Below, in pieces: positions 15,026 through 23,095 of a stretch of DNA of 38,638 bases. The first letter of the stretch is position 1, and the number at the start of each line of letters is the position of its first letter. The DNA lies in contig JAFGXX010000133.1 in NCBI GenBank assembly GCA_016936435.1, forward strand, positions 1 through 38,638, written 5' to 3'. Below the pieces are notes generated by a model. It saw only the letters and a list, made by a program, of their open reading frames with translations, had not been told where the DNA came from and did no database searches. The DNA comes from Bacteroidales bacterium (GTDB taxonomy: Bacteria > Bacteroidota > Bacteroidia > Bacteroidales > VadinHA17). A program made the translations under genes and the position numbers.

Positions 15026-16135
15026 TCAATTTGATTTCACTTTATCAAGCGATGATTTTATTGCTACATCCCAAACTTTGGCCCGCCTGGATTTTCCTTC
15101 AGGGCCTTCGATGTGAAGGGTAACTATATAGCGTCCTGACCGCTGATAGGTGTGTAGCGGATGCTGTTCATCCGACGTTGTACCGTCGCCGAATTCCCAT
15201 TTCCAGGAAGAAATTTCTCCCACTGATTCATCTTTAAAGGCTACCAGCCTTCTGTCCATGTCGATAACAGTAAATGACCACCTGGCATCGATCTTTTTCT
15301 GCAGGTCCTTTTCAAGGGGCATCAGCCTGAAATCTTTCAGGTATGAAGCATTGCCGTACATTGTATGTTCATCTGACATGTTCCAGAAACCGTTATTGCC
15401 CCTGGCTTTGACATCGTCGAAGTCTATTATAGCCCAGCAAAGTCCGATGTCCCGTCCTTCTTTCAGTACCGATTCCACAGCTCTTTCGGGGCCTTCCGGT
15501 CCGGCATAGTCGAATGGCGTGATCCAGAATTCAAGGGTGAGCTTCCCTGCTTCGCCCGGCCTGAAATCGTATGAATACGCTGCATTTGCCCATGGGAGCT
15601 CCTTTATCCAGGGTTGGCTTCCCCAGGCAAGACACCAGTCCTGCCCTTCGGCGGGAGTATAGATATGGTAATTCTGGGCATGAACGCCATGGAAATTAAA
15701 ATATGCTTCCCACGAATTTTTCAGAAGAGGATGAGGGTGAAACTGTTCAATCAGCGGGCCTCCCGACTGGTCGCCGTCCACAACAATCTCAAAGATGTCG
15801 TGATGAAGGTCTGTACGTGAAAAATCCCAGTAGTCGTCGTAAGCTTCATACAGAAACCATAGTCTGTTCATTCCTTTAACCCAGCCTACACGGACTTTCA
15901 CCTCGAGGTTGCCGGGATCAGCGGAAGCATGTCTTTTGTTATCATCTTTCAGAACCTCATTCCCTGTGATGTAACTTTCGGGGACAATGTCCCAGTCGCC
16001 GGGATCGCCGTCCACCCTGGGTATCTTGTCAGCAGGGAACTGGAAAATTTTAAACTGGTTATCTTCCTGCGCACTGAGTAATCCGCTGAAGATGACCATT
16101 GCAGATGCAAGGAACAGAGATATTTTCAGTTTCAT
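15026..16135 (-). CDS. CBM9-like and PKD domain protein, first gene of the pectin block
   Basis: A 369-residue exported protein. The signal peptide (1-22) ends LLSAQ. Residues 30-270 resemble the CBM9-like sugar-binding fold: opening IPRVDGDPGDWDIV, an aromatic-rich strand LWFLYEAYDDYWDF, then DIFEIVVDGDQSGG, ending near YGNASYLKDFRL. Residues 290-350 form a PKD domain (WKWEFGDGTTSDEQHPLHTY). No catalytic residues are recognised, so it is probably a glycan-binding or scaffold protein, in the periplasm or on the surface. It is the promoter-proximal gene of the GH105-CE12-GH2-GH106 run. The exact ligand is unknown; rhamnogalacturonan is inferred from neighbours. Confidence 0.78.
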   Translation of the reverse strand: MKLKISLFLASAMVIFSGLLSAQEDNQFKIFQFPADKIPRVDGDPGDWDIVPESYITGNEVLKDDNKRHASADPGNLEVKVRVGWVKGMNRLWFLYEAYDDYWDFSRTDLHHDIFEIVVDGDQSGGPLIEQFHPHPLLKNSWEAYFNFHGVHAQNYHIYTPAEGQDWCLAWGSQPWIKELPWANAAYSYDFRPGEAGKLTLEFWITPFDYAGPEGPERAVESVLKEGRDIGLCWAIIDFDDVKARGNNGFWNMSDEHTMYGNASYLKDFRLMPLEKDLQKKIDARWSFTVIDMDRRLVAFKDESVGEISSWKWEFGDGTTSDEQHPLHTYQRSGRYIVTLHIEGPEGKSRRAKVWDVAIKSSLDKVKSN

Positions 16136-16158
16136 GTCGGTTATTAAGGAGTACTGAA

Positions 16159-16166
16159 CAAATATA
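16159..16166 (-). promoter_or_regulatory. Candidate -7 box of the minus-strand pectin operon
   Basis: On the minus strand this reads TATATTTG, an exact TAnnTTTG match, 23 bp upstream of the ATG at 16135. That implies a short 5' UTR of about 15 nt. The -33 element is weak. The rest of the 262-bp divergent spacer (to 16397) is AT-rich; I see no exact box for the plus-strand GH2 gene. Confidence 0.5.
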
Positions 16167-16397
16167 TCATTTTAATGGAAACTCTCCTACATTGCGATAA
16201 TGGTATAAAGACCGGGAAGAAAGGCGGCGGAACTCAAAAATTCAGGTTTAAAACAGATGATATACAGTATAATATCAGTATTGTCACTACTGAATGTGAT
16301 ACAGGACTGAGAAGAAAAATTATAAATATTTAACATCAGTATTATGGTAAATGAGAACTTTATTGCAAAATTGCACGATCATCAATTAACCCTGGTT

Positions 16398-19178
16398 ATG
16401 AAAAGAATAATTTTAGTGCTTTCAACTGTCTTCTGTATTCTCAGTCTGGGAGCTCAGAATACGGAAGTGCTCTATCTTAGCGGTTGCGACAAGGACAACA
16501 CCGTTGAATGGGATTTTTTCTGCACTCACGGCATGAACAGCGGAAAATGGAGCAAAATAGCTGTTCCGTCATGCTGGGAGCTTCAGGGATTCGGCTCATA
16601 CCTGTACGGGAATGTAAATAAGAATGCTGATGAAAAGGGGCTCTATAAATACGAATTTAAAGTTCCTTCCGGTTGGAAGTCAAAGCAGGTCTGCATCGTT
16701 TTTGAGGGTTCTATGACAGACACTGAAGTGAAGATAAACGGAAAAGCGGCAGGCCCTGTCCACCAGGGAGCTTTCTACCGTTTTCGCTACGACATCTCCG
16801 GACTTCTCGATTATGAAGGCATTAACCTTCTCGAAGTTGCAGTAAGCAAGGAGTCAGCCAACGAGAGTGTAAACAGGGCAGAAAGGGTTTCAGATTACTG
16901 GGTTTTCGGAGGAATATTCAGACCTGTTTACCTCGAGGCTTTTCCTGTTCAGCATATCGACCGTGTTGCCATAGATGCAAAGGCTGATGGTTCTTTCTAT
17001 ATGGATGTTTTTACTGAAGGCAGCGGAAAGGCAAAAACTGTGAGCGCACAAATTGAAACAGTTGAAGGAAAGCCAGTGGGAGAACCTCTTTCAGTGAAAT
17101 ACGATCCTGCCGGAAAGATGACCTTCAGGGGAAATTTCCCCGGCGTGGCAAAGTGGGATCCTGAGTTCCCCAATATGCACAGGGTGGTAGTATCACTGAA
17201 AAAAGGAAAGAAAACCCTTCATCAGATAACACAGAAATTCGGATTCCGTACTGTGGAAGTAAGGGAAGAAGATGGTATTTACGTAAACGGCACTAAAATA
17301 ATTTTTAAAGGAGTCTGCCGTCATACCTTCTGGCCCTCTTCAGGCAGGACCAGCAGTAAAGAGCTGGCTGTTAATGACGTCCTCCTGATGAAGGAGATGA
17401 ACATGAATGCCGTGAGAATGAGCCATTATCCTCCCGACCAGTATTTTCTCGATGTATGCGATTCACTGGGATTGTTTGTCCTCGATGAACTTGCAGGGTG
17501 GCAGGCCTTTTACGATACTCCAACGGCAAAACGCCTTGTAAAACAGTTGGTTGAAAGAGATGTGAACCATCCTTCAATAGTACTGTGGGATAATGGTAAC
17601 GAGGGAGGTTTCAACAAAGAGGTGAGAGGTGATTTTGCTCTCTATGATCCGCAAAAGAGAACTGTTATTGAACCATGGGCCATTGTTAACGGAACAAACA
17701 CCAAGCATTACCCCCGGTTTGAGTATGTGAAAAATGCCCTGAATAACGGGAAGGAGATATTTTTCCCAACGGAGTTCCTTCATGGTCTTTATGACGGTGG
17801 CCACGGTGCCGGACTTGATGACCAGTGGGATTTCATGATGTCAAAGCCACTCTCGGCAGGAGCCTTCCTGTGGGTGTTTGCCGACGAGGGTGTGGAACGC
17901 AGGGACCTTAATGATTCTATCGATGCCAACGGTAACAGGGGTCCCGACGGAATTCTCGGTCCCTATCACGAAAAAGAAGGCAGCTTTTACACAGTTAAAG
18001 ATATCTGGTCACCGCTTCAGTTCAGCCTTAAAAGCATTAGCCATGATTTTGACGGCAGGATGGAAGTCACCAACGGGTATCTGTATACACCTCTCAATCA
18101 GTGTAGTTATACTTTCGACCTCGTAAAATATGAAAATGCATTTCCTGATCTGAAGGAGGTGACTGTTTCATCCGGAAAGATTTCCTTTCCTGAAGTGGCT
18201 CCGGGAAAAACGGCATCACTAAAACTTGACCTGCCTTCAGGGTGGAGAGATTATGATGTTCTGTATCTCAGGGCTTACGACAGGCACGGTATGATCATCA
18301 ATACCTGGTCGTGGAACATTAGCAGTGCCTCCGCTCTTGCTGAGCGGACAGTAAAGCCTGAAGAAGGCAGGCTGAGTATGATGGAGAGGGGAGATCTCGT
18401 TGCGATCTCCTCTGGTGGCAGCGAGATAAGCTTCAGCAGGACGACAGGTTTGATAGTGTCGGTAAGGAAAAACGGAAATATAGTTCCTTTTTCCGGGGGC
18501 GCAAAATTCACCGTATTAAAAGCCGTATTAAAAGCCGTATTAAAAACCGGTGATCCCGAATTTAAACATTATACTGAGGGAAGGTCTTATGTTGTTGAGG
18601 TGTTGTACAGTGAAGGTGCCCGGGCAAAATGGACTTTCGACGGAAGTGACTGGATAAAACTTGATTATGAGTATTCTGCCTCAGGAGAGTTTGATTATGC
18701 AGGTATAACATTTTCTTTTCCTGAAGAGAGTGTAAGGGGAGCCAGGCTGATGGCAAACGGACCCTATCATGTGTGGAAGAACAGGCTCAGGGGTGTAAAT
18801 TTTGGTGTTCACGACAAAAAATACAATAACACCATAACCGGGGAGTCATGGGACTATCCCGAATTCAAAGGTTATTATTCGAATTTCTACTGTGTGAGGC
18901 TGGATGCCGGATCAACTCCTGTCACTGTTGTGGCTGCGACTCCCGGGCTGTATCTTCATCTTTTCACTCCTGCTAACGCAAAATTTTCGGGTCGTAACAG
19001 GGGAGTAAGGGGAGAGGTAACTCCTCCTTTTCCTGAAGGCGATATATCATTTCTGCATGGTATCAGCGCCATAGGCACCAAGTTTTCAACAGCCGCCGCT
19101 GAGGGACCGCAGGGAGAGAAGAACCGTTATAACGGTGAGAAGCTTGGCGGTACACTTTATTTCAGGTTTGGGGAGTAG
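16398..19178 (+). CDS. GH2-family glycoside hydrolase (beta-galactosidase-like), copy 2
   Basis: A 926-residue exported paralogue of the GH2 at 9256-12063, with long stretches nearly identical (GSMTDTEVKING, FGGI.RPVYLEAFP, KEMNMNAVR.SHYPPD). Signal peptide 1-20. Acid/base is Glu402 (WDNGNEGG) and probable nucleophile Glu459 (PTEFLHG). All N-terminal, Ig-like, barrel and C-terminal domains are present. The start at 16398 is preferred over 16344 because it begins at the signal peptide. It is transcribed alone, divergent from the pectin operon. A 12-bp in-frame triplication inserts VLKA repeats in the C-terminal beta domain. Relative to copy 1 it lacks a short loop (SYSFGPKYK) in the N-terminal domain, which may change specificity. 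Confidence 0.88.
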   Translation: MKRIILVLSTVFCILSLGAQNTEVLYLSGCDKDNTVEWDFFCTHGMNSGKWSKIAVPSCWELQGFGSYLYGNVNKNADEKGLYKYEFKVPSGWKSKQVCIVFEGSMTDTEVKINGKAAGPVHQGAFYRFRYDISGLLDYEGINLLEVAVSKESANESVNRAERVSDYWVFGGIFRPVYLEAFPVQHIDRVAIDAKADGSFYMDVFTEGSGKAKTVSAQIETVEGKPVGEPLSVKYDPAGKMTFRGNFPGVAKWDPEFPNMHRVVVSLKKGKKTLHQITQKFGFRTVEVREEDGIYVNGTKIIFKGVCRHTFWPSSGRTSSKELAVNDVLLMKEMNMNAVRMSHYPPDQYFLDVCDSLGLFVLDELAGWQAFYDTPTAKRLVKQLVERDVNHPSIVLWDNGNEGGFNKEVRGDFALYDPQKRTVIEPWAIVNGTNTKHYPRFEYVKNALNNGKEIFFPTEFLHGLYDGGHGAGLDDQWDFMMSKPLSAGAFLWVFADEGVERRDLNDSIDANGNRGPDGILGPYHEKEGSFYTVKDIWSPLQFSLKSISHDFDGRMEVTNGYLYTPLNQCSYTFDLVKYENAFPDLKEVTVSSGKISFPEVAPGKTASLKLDLPSGWRDYDVLYLRAYDRHGMIINTWSWNISSASALAERTVKPEEGRLSMMERGDLVAISSGGSEISFSRTTGLIVSVRKNGNIVPFSGGAKFTVLKAVLKAVLKTGDPEFKHYTEGRSYVVEVLYSEGARAKWTFDGSDWIKLDYEYSASGEFDYAGITFSFPEESVRGARLMANGPYHVWKNRLRGVNFGVHDKKYNNTITGESWDYPEFKGYYSNFYCVRLDAGSTPVTVVAATPGLYLHLFTPANAKFSGRNRGVRGEVTPPFPEGDISFLHGISAIGTKFSTAAAEGPQGEKNRYNGEKLGGTLYFRFGE
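18511..18546 (+). repeat. In-frame 12-bp tandem triplication inside GH2 copy 2
   Basis: Three copies of ccgtattaaaag (the third ending in a) lie in a row and encode VLKAVLKAVLK. The reading frame is preserved. The paralogous GH2 has no such run at the matching place, so this is a recent slippage expansion. Confidence 0.9.
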
Positions 19179-19250
19179 CCACATATTCCTGGTAGAATAG
19201 GACAGGAGTGCGTGAGTGGGAGAATGGGAGAGGGGAGGAATGGGTGAAAG

Positions 19251-20366
19251 TCAAACTTTTAAGAAGATCTTTTTTCTGTATAAGAAATAAAGAAATAACC
19301 ATGCAATAATGGTTACTCCGGTTGCCATTACCAGGGGCACCAAGCTTTCCGGGAAAAGATCTGCCAGTCCCTTGAAGAAGAAAGTGTTTGCCTTGCTGAA
19401 GCCGACTATCCTTTCGGTGAGGTAGATTGTGATCGGGTTCAACCCTATCACCACGAAGAAAAAGGCCCATCTTCTGAAATTCCAGACATCGATAATGAGG
19501 TAGAACAAAGTGAAAAGGAGGAGGCTTATTCCCCCTGCCCAGCATACAAATGAGCTGGTCCACAGATTTTTGTTGATAGGGAAGACCATATCCCATAACT
19601 TCCCTGTGCCAATGAGGACAATGGCTGCTCCGGCCATCACGAGGACCCGGCTTAAGGGTCTGTTTCTGAGGTAATCCGACCTGATGAACTCGCCGGTGAA
19701 CATGCCGAGAAGCGCTGTACATATTGCAGGCATGGTGCTCATTATTCCCTCAGGATCGTGGTTGCCCAGGTATAGTTTTCCCGGCATTATTGCCCTGTCG
19801 ACACGGCTTGCAAAGTTGGCTTCCCTGGAAAATATATCAACAGTACCGGACTCGCCATCAGGAAAGAGAAGCATCAGCACCCAGTACCCGGCAAGAAGCC
19901 CTGCAAACCATAATATTCTGGTATTAAGCCGTGTATTCATGAAAATCAGCGCCGCGAACATCCATGCGAGACCTATTCTTCCGAGAACGCTTCCGTAGCG
20001 CAGTTCACCGAATTCAAAGCGCAGACCGTTATTGTAAAGTATCCCCAGCAGGACAAGGATAAATCCTCTGAAGAATACGTGTTTGTAGATTGAAATCCGG
20101 CTGTTGCCTGATGCTGTCCTTTTAGCCAGAGAGAAAGGGAAAGATATTCCGGCGATGAAGAGGAATAATGGAAAGATCATGTCGTAGAATACAAATCCGT
20201 GCCATTCCACGTGATGTAGCTGTCGGGCACACCATTCGAAAACAGGCCATCCGGTAAGAGAAGCCAGGGCGATGAATATTCCTTCACCACCCATTATCCA
20301 GAACATGTCGAAACCTCTCAGGGCGTCGAGCGAGTACAGACGTTCAGATGTTTTTATGTTTTTCAT
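19251..20366 (-). CDS. DUF5009 / HGSNAT-like multi-pass membrane acyltransferase family protein
   Basis: A 371-residue polytopic inner-membrane protein with about ten hydrophobic segments. The N-terminus SLDALRGFDMFWIMGGEG is the hallmark of the COG4299/DUF5009 family, related to heparan-alpha-glucosaminide N-acetyltransferase and YeiB-like acyltransferases. A conserved His near HHVEWHGF and the FPLFLFIAGISFPFSL segment are present. These proteins are often found in carbohydrate-degradation loci, where transmembrane sugar acetylation is suspected but rarely shown. It is convergent with GH2 copy 2 (72-bp purine-rich gap, no clear hairpin) and divergent from the oxidoreductase group. It may be co-regulated with the pectin genes; substrate unknown. 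Confidence 0.85.
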   Translation of the reverse strand: MKNIKTSERLYSLDALRGFDMFWIMGGEGIFIALASLTGWPVFEWCARQLHHVEWHGFVFYDMIFPLFLFIAGISFPFSLAKRTASGNSRISIYKHVFFRGFILVLLGILYNNGLRFEFGELRYGSVLGRIGLAWMFAALIFMNTRLNTRILWFAGLLAGYWVLMLLFPDGESGTVDIFSREANFASRVDRAIMPGKLYLGNHDPEGIMSTMPAICTALLGMFTGEFIRSDYLRNRPLSRVLVMAGAAIVLIGTGKLWDMVFPINKNLWTSSFVCWAGGISLLLFTLFYLIIDVWNFRRWAFFFVVIGLNPITIYLTERIVGFSKANTFFFKGLADLFPESLVPLVMATGVTIIAWLFLYFLYRKKIFLKV

Positions 20367-20385
20367 GCAGGTCAGGTTAGATCAA

Positions 20386-20393
20386 CAAATTTA
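20386..20393 (-). promoter_or_regulatory. Candidate -7 box for the DUF5009 gene
   Basis: Minus strand TAAATTTG, an exact TAnnTTTG match, 19 bp upstream of the ATG at 20366. No good -33 partner is visible. Confidence 0.45.
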
Positions 20394-20463
20394 CATTAAT
20401 GCCCGTTAAGGGATGTTAAAAATATCAAAAGACTTCAAACTCAGAAAAAAAGCACGGTTTTTG

Positions 20464-20496
20464 TTTGTGTACGTTAACGGAAATATACTATTTTTA
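20464..20496 (+). promoter_or_regulatory. Candidate promoter of the oxidoreductase operon
   Basis: TTTG at 20464-20467, then 21 bp, then TATTTTTA at 20489-20496, which matches the Bacteroidota -33/-7 pattern (TAnnTTTG) in all but the last base. It predicts a transcript start near 20502 and a 5' UTR of about 110 nt. Confidence 0.5.
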
Positions 20497-20502
20497 CAAC
20501 TG

Positions 20503-20615
20503 TACCCCTGCTGCCCTGTTACGGGATTTTCATAACCGGTATGCAGAAACAATGCATCCCAGGGGCAGGAGGAGTGGTAACAGTCAGATATGTAACATTT
20601 TAACTGATAAAAATT
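20503..20615 (+). other. Structured 5' UTR of unknown role
   Basis: Within the predicted UTR, ctgttac (20516-20522) can pair with gtaacag (20577-20583), enclosing a smaller hairpin atgca/tgcat (loop gaaacaa) and a ctgcc/ggggcagg-type complement. This is more structure than an ordinary spacer, but no known riboswitch is recognised. Confidence 0.35.
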
Positions 20616-21947
20616 ATGACAACCAGAAGAGAATTTGTTAAGAAATCAGCTTTGGGTGCAGCAGGAGTAACCTTTGGCGCGAAAAGCTATGCCCGTATTC
20701 TTGGAGCAAACGACAGGGTAAGGGTAGGAATAGTAGGCTATTCAGATCGTTTCAGGGGATCACTGTATCCTTCATTTATGAGCCTGGCAAAAGAGATGAA
20801 TTTTGAATTCACGGCACTCTCCGACCTGTGGAGCAGAAGGAGGGAAGATGCCGATAAATTCTTCAAATCGAAGGGCATGACAATAAGGCTTGCCAGGAAC
20901 AACGAGGAGCTTTACAGTGGCAACGACACTGATGCCGTAATTGTGAGCACAGCTGACTTCCAGCATGCTTTGCACTGTGCAGAAGCTGTTAACGCTGGAC
21001 GTGATGCTTATGTCGAGAAACCTTTTGCTGAGTCAATGGCAGATGCAAGGGTAGCCCGTGCTGCAGTTGAAAAAACCGGTAAAATAGTCCAGATAGGTTC
21101 TCAGCGCCGCAGCGCTCCGAACTATATCGCAGCCAACGAATATATCAAATCAGGTAAATTCGGGAAGATAGTTATGGTTGAGATGACATGGAACGTCAAT
21201 CAGCCGGGAAGATGGAGAAGACCTAATGTGGTTCCTCTTCTTAAGGAAGCCGATACCGACTGGAAAAGATACCAGATGAACAGGCCCACGGCTTCATTCG
21301 ATCCGAGAAAATACCTCGAATTCAGGTTGTTCTGGCCATATTCATCGGGGATACCCGGACAGTGGATGGCACACCAGATCGACACCGTACACTGGTTTAC
21401 AGGCCTTGCACACCCCAGGAGCGTGGCCGCCAACGGAGGCATCTATCTATGGAAAGACGGAAGGTCAAATTTCGATACGATGACTGCCGTAATGGATTAC
21501 GGTGATCCCAACAACCTTTCGGAAGGATTCCAGGTAGTATATTCATCGAGGTTTACAAACTCGGCAGGAGGTACAAAGGAATATTACTATTCAAACGGCG
21601 GTATGCTGAACCTCGACACCAACAAGATCACTCCCGACGGAGGACTTCAGGCCAGGGAAGCCAAAGCCATGAACATGCAGCCTAACCTTCTTGAGCCATT
21701 TGATCTTCCGGGTATGAGGATCGAAACAGCTGCCGATACCGGTGGTGACCCGATGACGACAGCTCACATGAGAAACTGGATGGAATGCGTCAGAAGCAGA
21801 CAGAAGCCTCATGCCGACGTAGTTGCAGGTTACAACCATTCGATAGCATGTATTATGTGTACTGCAGCCCTCAGGACTGGTGAAAAAGCAAGCTTCGACG
21901 AGAAAAACCAGGAGGTGCTTGCCGGTGGTAAAGTATTTCAGTATTAA
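20616..21947 (+). CDS. Gfo/Idh/MocA family oxidoreductase with Tat signal
   Basis: A 443-residue NAD(P)-dependent oxidoreductase. The N-terminus TTRREFVKKSALGAAGV is a twin-arginine export signal (RR at 4-5), so the folded, cofactor-loaded enzyme is probably periplasmic. A Rossmann domain begins at VRVGIVGYSDRFRG (35-48), and the catalytic-lysine motif is EKPFAE (134-139). A long C-terminal alpha/beta domain has the IDTVHW motif. It is the first gene of a plus-strand group with DUF6807 and NIPSNAP proteins, all exported. Exported members of this family recur in carbohydrate-utilisation loci of Bacteroidota; the sugar substrate here is unknown. Confidence 0.88.
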   Translation: MTTRREFVKKSALGAAGVTFGAKSYARILGANDRVRVGIVGYSDRFRGSLYPSFMSLAKEMNFEFTALSDLWSRRREDADKFFKSKGMTIRLARNNEELYSGNDTDAVIVSTADFQHALHCAEAVNAGRDAYVEKPFAESMADARVARAAVEKTGKIVQIGSQRRSAPNYIAANEYIKSGKFGKIVMVEMTWNVNQPGRWRRPNVVPLLKEADTDWKRYQMNRPTASFDPRKYLEFRLFWPYSSGIPGQWMAHQIDTVHWFTGLAHPRSVAANGGIYLWKDGRSNFDTMTAVMDYGDPNNLSEGFQVVYSSRFTNSAGGTKEYYYSNGGMLNLDTNKITPDGGLQAREAKAMNMQPNLLEPFDLPGMRIETAADTGGDPMTTAHMRNWMECVRSRQKPHADVVAGYNHSIACIMCTAALRTGEKASFDEKNQEVLAGGKVFQY

Positions 21948-21966
21948 TAAGATAATATATCAATAA

Positions 21967-23013
21967 ATGTTTATGATGAAAAAATTTTCAGCAATCCTTC
22001 TTGCTATCTTAATCGGGGTTACAACCCTCAGCGCACAGGCTGTTAAAGTTAAACTCGTCAGGGATGACAGCCAGCGTAAAGTTGACGTTATGGTTGATGG
22101 AAAACTCTTCACATCATACCAGTATCCTCAAAACATGGAAAAACCTTACCTGTATCCGGTTGTAGCACCCAGCGGCTCGGTTGTGACAAGGGGCTTCCCC
22201 CTCGACCCCCGCAAAGGCGAAAGAGTCGACCATCCGCATCACGTTGGAATATGGTTTAACCATGGAAATGTGAACGGCCTCGATTTCTGGAACAACTCAT
22301 CTGCAATACCGGCAGAACGGAAAAGCAGATACGGTCATATTGTTGTAAAAGAGGTTGTGAAGGCAAAAAGCGGTAAGAAAGCAGCTCTTAGCGTTATTTC
22401 CGAATGGAAAGACAACAGTGAAAACACACTCCTTGTCGAGAACACTCTATACATCTTCTCTGCCGACAAGAATTCCAGGACGATAGATCATATCTCGACA
22501 CTTACTGCAGCCAATGGTACTGTTACGATAACCGATAACAAGGAAGGTATGTTCGCCATCAGGGTCGACAGGGCTTTCGAGATGCCTACAAATCAGCCTG
22601 CCATTTACACTGATGCAATGGGAAATCCCGAAAAGGTAAGGGCTACCGACAACACAGGAGTTACCGGAATGTACGTTTCCAGCTCAGGAAAGAAAGGAGA
22701 TGACGTATGGAGTTCCAGAAATGACTGGGTCCTTCTCTCAGGCACAAAAGACAACGTGCTTACTACAATGGGCGTTTTTGATCATCCGAAGAATACCGGA
22801 TACCCTGCCCATTCACATGCCAGGGGCTATGGCCTCTTCTCAACCAATAACCTGGGAGCACAGTCGTATGTTAAGGATCATGCCCCTGTAGTTGTGACAC
22901 TCGAAAAAGGACAGTCAATCACCCTGCGTCACAGGTTCTATCTCACTTCAGGCGCTGAACTGACAGCTGACAAGGCCAATCAGATCTTCAGCGACTTCTC
23001 AAAACTTTATTAA
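21967..23013 (+). CDS. DUF6807 (PmoA-like) exported protein
   Basis: A 348-residue protein with a signal peptide (cleavage near LSAQA) and the family's His-rich motif DHPHHVGIWFNHG around residues 80-92. A second conserved patch is HSHARGYGLFSTNNLG in the C-terminal third. Despite the PmoA label some databases use, nothing here resembles the membrane methane monooxygenase subunit. These proteins usually occur beside Gfo/Idh/MocA oxidoreductases, as here (19-bp gap), and are suspected to act on sugar-derived substrates. Two further in-frame ATGs lie within the first four codons, so the start could shift by up to nine bases. Confidence 0.83.
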   Translation: MFMMKKFSAILLAILIGVTTLSAQAVKVKLVRDDSQRKVDVMVDGKLFTSYQYPQNMEKPYLYPVVAPSGSVVTRGFPLDPRKGERVDHPHHVGIWFNHGNVNGLDFWNNSSAIPAERKSRYGHIVVKEVVKAKSGKKAALSVISEWKDNSENTLLVENTLYIFSADKNSRTIDHISTLTAANGTVTITDNKEGMFAIRVDRAFEMPTNQPAIYTDAMGNPEKVRATDNTGVTGMYVSSSGKKGDDVWSSRNDWVLLSGTKDNVLTTMGVFDHPKNTGYPAHSHARGYGLFSTNNLGAQSYVKDHAPVVVTLEKGQSITLRHRFYLTSGAELTADKANQIFSDFSKLY

Positions 23014-23037
23014 TATACTCTTGATTTTTACAAATCA

Positions 23038-23077
23038 CCCCCTCTCTCAGCTGTCCGGCAGAAAGAGGGGGTTTTAA
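23038..23077 (+). terminator. Rho-independent terminator after the DUF6807 gene
   Basis: The stem ccccctct/agaggggg encloses an 18-nt loop and is followed by TTTT, 25 bp after the DUF6807 stop and 19 bp before the NIPSNAP start. It suggests that the NIPSNAP gene is expressed partly by read-through or from its own start. Confidence 0.7.
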
Positions 23078-23095
23078 CTGATAATCCGCACCGAT

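Noticed and set aside
21967-23013. Methane monooxygenase subunit
   Set aside because: Some databases use a PmoA label for this family, but the protein is soluble and exported with a His-rich motif, with no membrane helices beyond the signal peptide.
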